DNA of 32,477 nucleotides from a virus: IMG/VR virus record IMGVR_UViG_3300035698_008049, positions 1-32,477 of that record; one strand, 5' to 3'. Positions 1 through 6,940 of the stretch are shown in pieces; position 1 is the stretch's first letter; each line of letters opens with the position of its first letter. The position numbers were made by a program, and so were the translations under genes. The notes below the pieces were generated by a model. That model was not told the origin of the DNA and searched no databases. It saw only the letters and a list, made by a program, of their open reading frames with translations.

Positions 1-847
1 CACCATATATAGTAAATCCTTTTGCAATAGAATCTTTTAATTCTTCTTTAATTTCCCCCCATAAATCATATCCATAAAAATCTTGTTTGTGTTGTGTTTC
101 GTACTCGTTCTTGCAAACTTTTCTTGATCCATATACATAATCCCACTCAGTTTCTTGGATTTTAACACCTAATAATCTTAAGAATTTAGAAATGATATTT
201 AGTTTTCTTTTTACTAAAACATTACTAACCCAAAAACTTGTTCCATGATATTTATATGTAATACTGATATTATCATCAGGATTTATTTTATGTATATTTT
301 TTCTTAGGTTTTCCGTATCGGTATGCAAATGTACTTGACCATCAACTAGTCTAGATATTCTTGGTTTTTTCCCTTGCTTGTTTCCCTGTCCTGATTCTCC
401 ACGTGGCACAAAATATTTTTCCAACATTAATACACCTGCAATAGTATCAAATTCTGTATCTTTCTTTTCAGGGAATAAATCAATACTTAAAAATCCTTCT
501 ATTTCTGCAACTGGAACAATATAGCCCATTGACTTTTCTCCTCTTAACTTCATTGCACGAACTCTACCATTATCATCAAAGAATCCAGGTTTATTATCAT
601 CTTGTACTTTATTTAAATTGGTATGCCTAAATGAATTAGTATGAGATAAGAATTCTAAATTAATCTTACATTCAATAGGAAAGTAAATATACATGTCACC
701 AACTTTAGCATCCAACCCAGTAATCACACTTTGAAAATCAACAGTAACAATCTGAAGTTTATCAGCATTTGGATGCTTAATTATTTTGTCTATCCTAATT
801 ATTTTTGCAAGATAGTTAGGATTTGCAGTTTTACTCGTTGATAACAT
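1..847 (-). CDS. ATP-dependent RNA ligase, DRB0094/Rnl5-like, 3'-truncated by window edge
   Basis: An open frame runs from an ATG at 847 to the window edge (about 282 codons seen). Residues 1-130 resemble the N-terminal OB domain of Deinococcus DRB0094-type ligases, with the typical segment 'KHPNADKLQIVTVD'. The nucleotidyltransferase motif I is 'KYHGTS', with the likely adenylated lysine near residue 199. The later motifs lie partly outside the window. The enzyme should seal nicks in RNA through a covalent lysine-AMP. It sits directly downstream of five tRNA genes, which points to tRNA repair. The family call comes from motif recognition; the substrate is inference. Confidence 0.8.
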   Translation of the reverse strand, partial: MLSTSKTANPNYLAKIIRIDKIIKHPNADKLQIVTVDFQSVITGLDAKVGDMYIYFPIECKINLEFLSHTNSFRHTNLNKVQDDNKPGFFDDNGRVRAMKLRGEKSMGYIVPVAEIEGFLSIDLFPEKKDTEFDTIAGVLMLEKYFVPRGESGQGNKQGKKPRISRLVDGQVHLHTDTENLRKNIHKINPDDNISITYKYHGTSFWVSNVLVKRKLNIISKFLRLLGVKIQETEWDYVYGSRKVCKNEYETQHKQDFYGYDLWGEIKEELKDSIAKGFTIYG

Positions 848-863
848 ACTTTTTTAATTAATG

Positions 864-936
864 TTCCGAAGGCAGGGTTCGAACCTGCACTCTCTTGGTT
901 CAAAGCCAAGTGACTTGCCAATTCGTCTACTTCGGA
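864..936 (-). tRNA. tRNA-Gln (TTG)
   Basis: The 73-nt cloverleaf has acceptor strands TCCGAAG and CTTCGGA, and anticodon stem CTTGG/CCAAG around loop CTTTGAA (anticodon TTG). The T loop is TTCGAAC. The discriminator is A and no CCA is encoded. It is the last tRNA of a five-gene array that leads into the RNA ligase gene. Confidence 0.95.
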
Positions 937-951
937 TAATTTATAATATTG

Positions 952-1024
952 CGAGACAGGTAGGATTCGAACCCACGCACTTCCCGTTAACAGCGGGATG
1001 CTCTACCAACTGAGCTACCGTCTC
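952..1024 (-). tRNA. tRNA-Asn (GTT)
   Basis: The acceptor stem is GAGACGG/CTGTCTC. The anticodon stem TCCCG/CGGGA encloses loop CTGTTAA with anticodon GTT. The D arm (GCTC-AGTTGGTA-GAGC) and T loop TTCGAAT are canonical. The discriminator is G and CCA is not encoded. Confidence 0.95.
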
Positions 1025-1030
1025 AAAATG

Positions 1031-1103
1031 TCTGAAGGGCGAGACTCGAACTCGCAACCTCACGGATCCAAACCGCGTATGCAACCAATTGCACTTCCCT
1101 CAG
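1031..1103 (-). tRNA. tRNA-Pro (TGG)
   Basis: The acceptor stem is CTGAGGG/CCTTCAG. The anticodon stem CGCGG/CCGTG has one G-U pair and closes loop TTTGGAT, giving anticodon TGG. The T loop is TTCGAGT. The discriminator is A and CCA is not encoded. Confidence 0.93.
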
Positions 1104-1109
1104 TTTACG

Positions 1110-1181
1110 AAGCGATACGGGGAATTGAACCCCGATTTCCAGAATGAAACTCTGGTGTACTAACCATTATACTATACCGCC
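1110..1181 (-). tRNA. tRNA-Glu (TTC)
   Basis: The acceptor stem is GGCGGTA/TATCGCT, with two G-U pairs. The anticodon stem CCAGA/TCTGG encloses loop GTTTCAT (anticodon TTC). The T stem is CGGGG/CCCCG. The discriminator base is T rather than the usual G of tRNA-Glu, which is unusual. CCA is not encoded. Confidence 0.92.
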
Positions 1182-1187
1182 TTATTG

Positions 1188-1259
1188 CACGAAGTCTAGG
1201 AATCGAACCCAGGACTTAGATTTTGGAGACCTACGTGTTTCCAACTACACCAACTTCGC
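1188..1259 (-). tRNA. tRNA-Trp (CCA)
   Basis: The acceptor stem is GCGAAGT/ACTTCGT. The anticodon stem TAGGT/ATCTA closes loop CTCCAAA, giving anticodon CCA, which reads UGG only. This supports UGA not being a tryptophan codon here. Its first base overlaps the TAG stop of the upstream nuclease gene by one base, so it must be processed from a common transcript. Confidence 0.93.
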
Positions 1260-1585
1260 TACATCAATCTATTTAATAATACTTGCACCCCATCTACTGC
1301 TCTAACAATTTCATATATATGCCCAAGTTTTTCAATGTTTTTCTGGAATTCAATTTGATTTTCGTTTTGTTTTCCTGTTTTTGTTTTTACTTCTAAATGT
1401 AAAATTCTTCCGTTATTTAGAAAAACATAAAAATCTGGACTTCCTTTCTTTCCATATCTGATAAAACTTCCTTTGATACTATATGCACCACTATTATTTT
1501 TTTGATATATTATCTTTTTTTGATTTTCAAGTAGCCGTAGATAACACTCTATTGCTGTTTGAATCTGACTCTCTTTCTCGCTCAT
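1259..1585 (-). CDS. VRR-NUC domain nuclease (PD-(D/E)XK)
   Basis: The 108-residue protein matches the stand-alone VRR-NUC fold common in phages. Key residues are Asp in 'KGSPDFYVF', then 'LEVK' (Glu and Lys) and a downstream Gln in 'NENQIEF'. These nucleases often act on branched DNA such as Holliday junctions. I chose the ATG at 1585 because the product then starts 'MSEKESQIQ', directly at the domain. A longer frame reaches 1639 but would overlap the upstream gene by 113 nt instead of 59. The stop codon touches tRNA-Trp. Confidence 0.8.
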   Translation of the reverse strand: MSEKESQIQTAIECYLRLLENQKKIIYQKNNSGAYSIKGSFIRYGKKGSPDFYVFLNNGRILHLEVKTKTGKQNENQIEFQKNIEKLGHIYEIVRAVDGVQVLLNRLM

Positions 1586-2024
1586 TTTTCTTTTTCTGGT
1601 AATATTTTCTTGATGCTTCCTTTTGTACAGCTTTTCCACGTTCAGTTTTATAGTACTTTTGTTGGTACTTTTTATACGTTTCTTTTTTACGTCTTTTTAC
1701 TGTTTCGTACTTATATATTCTGTGATCTCTACCATAGCATTCCTGACTACAATATGTTAACGATGCAGTTGATGAATCTGATATCTTCCAAAATAATTCA
1801 CCGCATGTCTTACACAATTTAAATTTTTTTACTTTGTTTTTTATCCTATATTCCTTTACTAAATATTTTTTTATTATTTTTAATTGAATTATTTCATAAT
1901 CTTCTAATCCATGATTTATTATTTGTTCTATTCGGGCTCCAGTTAAATTATATTCCATACCTAACTCCCTCATAGTCTTAGCAGTTGTTGAATATTCCTC
2001 CTTTATTCTCTGATTTCTCTCCAT
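1527..2024 (-). CDS. HTH and zinc-finger protein, basic C-terminus
   Basis: The 165-residue protein has a possible N-terminal helix-turn-helix (about residues 12-38, 'TMRELGMEYNLTGARIEQII'). A four-cysteine zinc finger follows, with C71, C74, C92 and C96. After that comes a Lys/Tyr/Arg-rich tail likely to bind nucleic acid. The layout resembles small phage zinc-finger proteins found near HNH genes. Its function is unknown. The 3' end overlaps the VRR-NUC gene and the 5' end overlaps the HNH-like gene, so it belongs to a tight operon. Confidence 0.65.
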   Translation of the reverse strand: MERNQRIKEEYSTTAKTMRELGMEYNLTGARIEQIINHGLEDYEIIQLKIIKKYLVKEYRIKNKVKKFKLCKTCGELFWKISDSSTASLTYCSQECYGRDHRIYKYETVKRRKKETYKKYQQKYYKTERGKAVQKEASRKYYQKKKNERERESDSNSNRVLSTAT

Positions 2025-2355
2025 ATTTATTTGTTAAGTATTTCTTTAATTGCCTCCAATTTTTCTTTGGAAAATTTCTTTCTAAATACTTCAGTTCGAC
2101 CCGTTGAAGTGAAAGATACTGTACATATTCCATTGTTTCTTTACAATTATGTACAGAGTCTTTGTCTCCAAACCAATTATGTTTTTTATACCATATTGGC
2201 ATAATACACCATTCTTCTTGTATAGCACCTTTACCATACATCCAAGCATGGTGCCAATCTATTTTATATCCATCAATTACTTTTTTACCTGTTAAACAGC
2301 AAATTTGATAATATAGGTTATCTGCTAATTCTTTTCTTAATTTCAGTGGTATCAT
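1978..2355 (-). CDS. HNH-like endonuclease
   Basis: The 125-residue protein contains a compact HNH-like core. C19, C20 and the turn 'LTGKK' are followed by 'DWHHAW' (D33, H35, H36), then 'EWCIMPI' and 'KKHN' (H59, N60). This fits a beta-beta-alpha metal nuclease or a recombination endonuclease. It could also be a structural zinc protein that has lost activity. The ATG overlaps the TGA of the upstream HD gene (ATGA), so translation is probably coupled. Confidence 0.6.
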   Translation of the reverse strand: MIPLKLRKELADNLYYQICCLTGKKVIDGYKIDWHHAWMYGKGAIQEEWCIMPIWYKKHNWFGDKDSVHNCKETMEYVQYLSLQRVELKYLERNFPKKNWRQLKKYLTNKYGEKSENKGGIFNNC

Positions 2356-2756
2356 TTATTTATCAATATCTTTAATGCTTTTTCATATCTGTCTATCATT
2401 GACTGTGGTTGTATGCATAGAGTGTCAGATAAATTATCTACTAGGTCATGTATTTTTACCTCTATTGCTATTTCATCTTTACTAAGTCTTTTTATATAGC
2501 TAAAATACTTTTCATCTTTTCTTTTAGTTAATGCATCCAATGTCTTAATTATTTTATCAGGAAAATGTTTATTTAGATCTTCCAAAGTAACATCAGTATC
2601 TTCAGCCACGTCATGTAGTATAGATATAGTCTTTCGCATATCATCTATAAAACACGTGCTTATTCGTATTGGGTGTACTATATATGGAACACTACTATCC
2701 CGTCTAGTTTGACCTTTATGTGCGTTATATGCAATTTGTAGTGCTTGTTTATACAT
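2352..2756 (-). CDS. HD-domain hydrolase resembling RelA/SpoT (p)ppGpp hydrolase
   Basis: The 134-residue protein covers only the hydrolase half of SpoT-like enzymes. Motifs are 'AHKGQTRR', 'PYIVHPI' (H28), the HD pair in 'LHDVAEDTDVT' (H48, D49) and 'KIHDLVDNLSD' (D104, N108). No synthetase or TGS domain is present. Known relatives (small alarmone hydrolases, MESH1) cleave (p)ppGpp or related nucleotides with Mn2+. In a phage this could silence the stringent response. Family assignment is strong; substrate is inferred. Confidence 0.78.
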   Translation of the reverse strand: MYKQALQIAYNAHKGQTRRDSSVPYIVHPIRISTCFIDDMRKTISILHDVAEDTDVTLEDLNKHFPDKIIKTLDALTKRKDEKYFSYIKRLSKDEIAIEVKIHDLVDNLSDTLCIQPQSMIDRYEKALKILINK

Positions 2757-2807
2757 ATATTAATACTTATTACTACCCACTATTATTAATGGGTAGAATA
2801 TAAATAC

Positions 2808-2888
2808 TTATGCGTACCATATAACGAAACCTGCAATTATTGTCACTATAGCAATGACTGTATATCCTGTGACTGTGTTTATTTTCAT
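2808..2888 (-). CDS. micro-membrane protein, 26 aa
   Basis: The short frame MKINTVTGYTVIAIVTIIAGFVIWYA ends in TAA and is almost entirely one hydrophobic helix. Its ATG follows TAAATAAATAAT, the leader type that precedes many genes here. It lies directly downstream of the band-7 gene. A second tiny membrane protein lies directly upstream of that gene, so both may be partners of the band-7 protein. There is no homology evidence. Confidence 0.5.
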   Translation of the reverse strand: MKINTVTGYTVIAIVTIIAGFVIWYA

Positions 2889-2889
2889 A

Positions 2890-3675
2890 TTATTTATTTA
2901 AGTTGATAAATGGCATTGTACTTCCAGGAACAAAAGTTATTGGTAATTGACCATTCCATTTCTCAACTGCTTTTAGATTAACATATTCTTTACCGCCTTG
3001 TTGGTTGATAGCCTCTGCTTTAATCTTAACGGCTCTAGCTTCGGCCTCAGCGGTAGTAATTAATTGCTGTGCTTCAAACTCAACTTGTGCTAATTTGTTT
3101 TGTGCTGTTAGTGCGTCTTGCTCTGCTTTAACCTTTGCTTCAATTGATTTGTTAAATTCCTGTGAAAAATCAAAATCTGTAATAAAGATATCATCTAATA
3201 TAATACCATTCTTTTCAAGATTGAGAGTAAGTGAATCTCGTAGATTTGTTTTTACTTCTTCCCGTTTTGTAATAAGTTCCTCTGCTGTATATTGAGCAGT
3301 TGTTTTCTTTACAAATTCCTGAATAGCAGGTTCAATTACTCTATCGCTATATTTCTTACCAACTTCTTGATAAAGTTTATTCACCTTGGTTGGATCTAGA
3401 TGATAGTTGATCGCCACTTTAGATGTCACTAGCTGTAAATCCTTTGATGATGCTGACACTTTTTTTTCTTCTTTCAGTGTTCGCACATCCATTTTTTTAA
3501 CTTTCTCCTTTATTGGGAAAATCCAATGGATTCCCTCATCTAGGATTTCATCTTGTACTGCTCCTAGTTCTAATACAACACCACGTTCACCTGCGTCAAT
3601 CATAACTAGTGGATTGACAACTAGGAAAACAATTAGTGCAACTACACCAATTATTGTTGCGATAATTCTTTTCAT
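2890..3675 (-). CDS. band-7/SPFH (prohibitin-like) membrane protein
   Basis: The 261-residue protein has an N-terminal membrane helix (about residues 4-22) and then the SPFH start 'MIDAGERGVVLELGAV' and 'LDEGIHWIFPI'. A long alpha-helical, Ala/Glu-rich coiled coil follows (residues about 175-230), and the end matches prohibitins ('LPITFVPGSTMPF'). Such proteins form large membrane-bound rings that scaffold proteases or membrane microdomains. Its ATG overlaps the TGA of a 31-residue membrane peptide, so the two are coupled. Phage SPFH proteins may help resist superinfection or support membrane integrity, and the family has been linked to RNA-repair gene sets. Confidence 0.88.
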   Translation of the reverse strand: MKRIIATIIGVVALIVFLVVNPLVMIDAGERGVVLELGAVQDEILDEGIHWIFPIKEKVKKMDVRTLKEEKKVSASSKDLQLVTSKVAINYHLDPTKVNKLYQEVGKKYSDRVIEPAIQEFVKKTTAQYTAEELITKREEVKTNLRDSLTLNLEKNGIILDDIFITDFDFSQEFNKSIEAKVKAEQDALTAQNKLAQVEFEAQQLITTAEAEARAVKIKAEAINQQGGKEYVNLKAVEKWNGQLPITFVPGSTMPFINLNK

Positions 3676-3767
3676 ACATCTTTTTTTCCGCCAGTAATTT
3701 GCTTATACACAAAATATCCAGCTAGAAATATTATTATTAGTAAACTTATTTCAAATAAAATTCTCAT
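3672..3767 (-). CDS. micro-membrane protein, 31 aa, coupled to band-7 gene
   Basis: The product begins MRILFEISLLIIIFLAGYF and ends in a basic, Gly-containing tail 'KQITGGKKDV'. It has one membrane helix with the basic tail predicted inside. Its TGA stop overlaps the band-7 start (ATGA), which is the best evidence that it is a real gene. It could regulate or join the band-7 ring. It is too short for family assignment. Confidence 0.6.
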   Translation of the reverse strand: MRILFEISLLIIIFLAGYFVYKQITGGKKDV

Positions 3768-3768
3768 A

Positions 3769-4050
3769 TTATTCTATTTTATATTTTTTAAAACCTTCAC
3801 CTTTTAACATTATTTTTGGGATTATATATTGATATGGATAAATAAGTATGGACATAAACATATCAACCATATCTGGTTCAGTTGTACTCCACGCTAACTT
3901 TTCAAAGTTGTATGCATACTTGATTGGGTGATGTACTAGTCCAAACTTCTTTTTAAACTTAACCACGTTTTCTATATCGAGTAATGTAAACGTCAACCCA
4001 GAAATTAACAGAATTGTAATAAATACTCCTAGTATTACTAGTATTATCAT
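3769..4050 (-). CDS. membrane protein of unknown function, 93 aa
   Basis: One N-terminal membrane helix (MIILVILGVFITILLISGL) is followed by a soluble, aromatic-rich domain of about 70 residues. An upstream in-frame ATG at 4071 would overlap the preceding gene. I prefer the ATG at 4050, which is preceded by GTAAATAAT like other starts here and leaves a 1-nt gap. I do not recognise the family. It lies in a run of small envelope proteins ending with the band-7 gene. Confidence 0.6.
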   Translation of the reverse strand: MIILVILGVFITILLISGLTFTLLDIENVVKFKKKFGLVHHPIKYAYNFEKLAWSTTEPDMVDMFMSILIYPYQYIIPKIMLKGEGFKKYKIE

Positions 4051-4051
4051 A

Positions 4052-4357
4052 TTATTTACATTTAGTATCACAAAAGTTCCATGCAGTTGTTTTGCGACAA
4101 TTTATTAAACATTCATTATCAATACCCTCAACTTGAGGTTCATCTATTTCTGGGGTTTTAGCTGTTTCCTCTTTGTCATCTGAATACGATTTTGCTTCAT
4201 CTACTGTCATATTAATTTCCTCACATATGTTAATATTACCATCTGAGCATTGTACTATTTGTTCTGCTTTGCTCCATGCACAATAAAACGTGAAAATTAA
4301 AAGTGCTGAAAAAATGATTGATAGTAACCCATTTAATGTAAATCCTTTATTGTTCAT
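4052..4357 (-). CDS. secreted or membrane-anchored Cys-containing protein, 101 aa
   Basis: The N-terminus 'MNNKGFTLNGLLSIIFSALLIF' is a hydrophobic anchor that resembles the GFTL start of type IV pilin-like prepilins. That resemblance could be chance. An acidic linker (residues 50-78) and a C-terminal part with five cysteines ('ECLINC', 'FCDTKC') follow. The Cys pattern suggests disulfides outside the membrane. I do not recognise the family. Confidence 0.6.
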   Translation of the reverse strand: MNNKGFTLNGLLSIIFSALLIFTFYCAWSKAEQIVQCSDGNINICEEINMTVDEAKSYSDDKEETAKTPEIDEPQVEGIDNECLINCRKTTAWNFCDTKCK

Positions 4358-4372
4358 ACTTTTATTAATTTA

Positions 4373-4687
4373 TTATTTATCTAATGCTTCTAAAAATAAT
4401 TTAGTCCATAGATTTGTTACATTATAATCAAAACTAGTCCATTCTTCCCATATATCTTCATACTGATTTACAAATAAATTATGTTTCTCGTCTATCCTTA
4501 ATCTTATAGAGAATTTTTCATCATCCCTCCATGTTAATGTTACATCTACTTCTATTTCTTCCTCAGTGGTATAGTTTTCATCTATTTCAAATTCTAAATC
4601 TAATGCTCCAAAATTCTCTAAATCAGTTGCTGAATCAAATTCTTCTTTTAAATGAGTAAATAATTCTGCTTTTTTTTCTGTTTTCAT
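4373..4687 (-). CDS. small acidic protein of unknown function, 104 aa
   Basis: The soluble product is rich in Glu and Asp. A predicted helix ('ELFTHLKEEFDSATD') is followed by beta-strand-like segments ('EIEVDVTLTWRDDEKFSIRLRI'). There are no cysteines and no membrane segment. It lies 1 nt downstream of the TerD-like gene and is probably co-translated with it. The acidic character could suit a nucleic-acid mimic, but nothing specific supports that. Confidence 0.6.
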   Translation of the reverse strand: MKTEKKAELFTHLKEEFDSATDLENFGALDLEFEIDENYTTEEEIEVDVTLTWRDDEKFSIRLRIDEKHNLFVNQYEDIWEEWTSFDYNVTNLWTKLFLEALDK

Positions 4688-4688
4688 A

Positions 4689-6557
4689 CTATTTCAATAA
4701 ATTAATTATTGTATCTATTTCTAGTTCTTCAATTGATAGATTAATATCACACTCTTCAACATCATCAACTATTTCTGCACCTGAATCAATTAATATGTCT
4801 TTTAGATTTATACCATTTTTATATGATTGTTTTAGATATTCTATAGTATGTTCAGTATATTCAGTATTCGCAGATGTTCTTGATTTACCTAACCCTGTTT
4901 CAGTGAAATAAAATCTACACTCATCTGGCGCGGATATCAATAAACCTAATGTCTTTTGGTCTATACCCATTTTTGTATCAACTGTCGTAATTACATTATT
5001 TGGGTCAAGCATATAATTCTCATTGATACTACCAGCTTTATGTTTTGCAATAACTATACTAAATGGAACTTCTTCGTTGCGTGTATAGTTATTAACCATT
5101 AATAGGTTTGTCTCGTTTTTTTGTTTCTTAACATAATATAATTCTGTTGCTCCTTTTGGTCTTGGTGCATCTGTTATATCCCCAGAAAATAATATACTTC
5201 TGTCTTCATTTCTATATCTTGAATCCCACCCTAATTTTCCATCAATTGAAAGCAAAGATAAATCTAAATCAACTCTACTATTATACTCAGAATTAACTTT
5301 AAGATTACACCAGTGAATACCCAATACCATGTCTGAATCAACTGTTACATAGCTACCAGATGGGATACACCCAATAAATTGTTTTTCAGTTGCTGGTAAA
5401 GTATAGGTTATATTATCAGGAATAAATATTTTCTTTCCTTCTATATTCTTGCGAACATCTTCACAAATTGATTTTTCAATAATATGAAATATTTTTTTAG
5501 CTAATTTCTTATTTTCAAAATTGAATTCTTTTGCATAGCCTTTACCATTTCGTACTCTGTATAGAATAGATTTTGTATTATTCATTCTATATTTCAGTGC
5601 GTAGGCTAATCTAATTTTTCTAAAAATATTTACTCTATCCAATTCTTCTGCTAGTTTGTTTTCATCTATTACTTCATTATTCTTAATTAATCCAGTAATT
5701 GTATTTAGATAATCTTCAGCCATTGGTTTATGGTGTAGTGTGGCTTGCCGTCTTATATCATTGATAATTACTTTAGATTTTTTATTAGTTCTGAATGCTA
5801 GAAATAATGGTTTAAATCTATAAAATATTTCAGCCAATGGACTAGTCCCATTAACACTAATATATTTGTCAAATAATTTACTTGATGGGTTACTTTCTTT
5901 GATAGTTGAAATAAGATTTCTGTTTTTAATCAAAAGTGTTTGTTCTGTTGCACAATAAATAGCATAACGTAAAAACTCAACTGCATTTTCTGGAACAATA
6001 CTCAGTTTTCTATATAAAGAAATTTTAACTTCTTTATTTTTAATTTCGTGTACTTCTTTTTCTTCTATTCCTACAAAATCAATAATTTCTAAAATATCCT
6101 TAACTGTATCTTCTTTTAGTGCTATACCTGTTCCTACTAGCTCAAGTACTTTTTCTTTTAGCTCATCTTTGGTAATTCCTCTAATAACTACTAATTTGAT
6201 ATCTTCTTTTAGTTCTGGAATTTCTAGTTTTTCATTTGGGATATATACAGATTCTTCACTATATATTCCCATTGCTTCAAAACCATAGGTTGTAAAATAA
6301 TGAATAAGTTGCTCCATCACTAATTGTTCTATACTTGCTTCTTTTATTTTTTTCCATGATTTATGGAAAGTGTTGTTTAGTTGTTCAGGCGTAAGTCCGA
6401 TAACTAATTTCAAAAGTTCTTCTTCTGAGTAGTTATAAATTACTTCAGGTGAAAATATAAATCCACGTTTTATGGTTTCATTCATTAATTTTTCACTTGC
6501 TTTTTTTGTTCTTTTTGACTCTATTACAAGAGCTTTAAAAAGTTTGATTGTGCTCAT
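4689..6557 (-). CDS. large protein with TerD-like C-terminal domain (MXAN_6230/SCO0854-like)
   Basis: The 622-residue protein has an all-helical N-terminal two thirds without recognised motifs. Residues about 395-520 form a beta-rich domain with 'GIHWCNLKVNSEYNSRVDLD' and then 'GWDSRYRNEDRSILFSGD' and 'TDAPRPKGATELYYV'. This pattern resembles the TerD-fold C-terminal region of MXAN_6230/SCO0854-type proteins, whose Asp residues bind calcium in TerD. No RING finger is visible. Ter proteins are tied to stress and phage responses. The family call is from memory of the motif. The gene follows the structured-RNA region, whose last helix ends about 9 nt before this ATG. Confidence 0.55.
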   Translation of the reverse strand: MSTIKLFKALVIESKRTKKASEKLMNETIKRGFIFSPEVIYNYSEEELLKLVIGLTPEQLNNTFHKSWKKIKEASIEQLVMEQLIHYFTTYGFEAMGIYSEESVYIPNEKLEIPELKEDIKLVVIRGITKDELKEKVLELVGTGIALKEDTVKDILEIIDFVGIEEKEVHEIKNKEVKISLYRKLSIVPENAVEFLRYAIYCATEQTLLIKNRNLISTIKESNPSSKLFDKYISVNGTSPLAEIFYRFKPLFLAFRTNKKSKVIINDIRRQATLHHKPMAEDYLNTITGLIKNNEVIDENKLAEELDRVNIFRKIRLAYALKYRMNNTKSILYRVRNGKGYAKEFNFENKKLAKKIFHIIEKSICEDVRKNIEGKKIFIPDNITYTLPATEKQFIGCIPSGSYVTVDSDMVLGIHWCNLKVNSEYNSRVDLDLSLLSIDGKLGWDSRYRNEDRSILFSGDITDAPRPKGATELYYVKKQKNETNLLMVNNYTRNEEVPFSIVIAKHKAGSINENYMLDPNNVITTVDTKMGIDQKTLGLLISAPDECRFYFTETGLGKSRTSANTEYTEHTIEYLKQSYKNGINLKDILIDSGAEIVDDVEECDINLSIEELEIDTIINLLK

Positions 6558-6617
6558 ATGTTTTTTAGCGGATAGTAATTATGTTTTGGCACTGGGCCTC
6601 AGCCCAGTAATTATAGT

Positions 6618-6830
6618 TAATAGGAACTATCTATGCTATTAAAAATTATGTTTATTATGTAAACGAGGAAAAGGTTGGACTCGAACCAACGACCTCCGGC
6701 CTTAAAAATGCATTCATAGGAACTTCATTTGCCAAAAGCGAAAAGTATAATACGGCGCTCTACCAACTGAGCTACTTTCCCAATGGACGGCGAGCAGTAA
6801 AGTAAATTCCATTATTTTTTAATAGGAACT
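6618..6830 (-). repeat. three copies of AGTTCCTATNA in the structured RNA
   Basis: The 11-mer AGTTCCTAT[T/G]A occurs at 6820-6830, 6714-6724 and 6618-6628 (minus strand). Copies one and three follow analogous stems that differ in sequence but keep pairing (AGCAGT/ACTGCT and GATAGT/ACTATC), with the same AUA/C internal loop outside. The middle copy lies in the insertion of the tRNA-like domain. Conserved loop sequence with changing stems is what a structured RNA motif looks like. Confidence 0.6.
6666..6781 (-). tRNA. tRNA-like gene with ~43-nt insertion in the anticodon arm, isotype undetermined
   Basis: The acceptor stem GGGAAAG/CTTTTCC, the D arm GCTC-AGTTGGTA-GAGC and the T arm GTTGG-TTCGAGT-CCAAC are all canonical. 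The total length is 116 nt instead of about 73. The outer anticodon stem keeps only CCG (6753-6755) opposite CGG (6696-6698). Between them lies an insert with a hairpin (AAATG/CATTT) and the motif AGTTCCTATGA. A 7-base anticodon loop cannot be drawn without removing the insert, so no isotype is given; the 3' part TTTTTAA would suit tRNA-Lys. It may be an intron or a tRNA-like domain of a larger RNA. Confidence 0.7.
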
Positions 6831-6843
6831 GCTTATGCCATCC

Positions 6844-6940
6844 GTAGTTATCAATCTCCTAACTAAATTAGTTAGGAGTCTTGTCTAGAAAGGAGTTGAC
6901 GTTTATGATCCCGATATATAATCAGGAGATTAATAACTAC
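6844..6940 (-). ncRNA. RNA element closed by a 16-bp helix, 5' domain of the transcript
   Basis: GTAGTTATTAATCTCC (6925-6940, minus strand) pairs with GGAGATTGATAACTAC (6844-6859) with one G-U pair. A second hairpin lies inside with arms CTCCTAACT/AGTTAGGAG. Its GGAG/CTCC ends compete with the outer helix, which could allow two states. The inner part shares a pattern (TCGRGAT...TCCTTT) with the element at 18985-19066. Confidence 0.6.

Noticed and set aside
6694-6752. Group I or archaeal-type intron in the tRNA
   Set aside because: The insert is only about 43 nt, with no group I core and no convincing bulge-helix-bulge. No tRNA splicing endonuclease gene is visible in the window.
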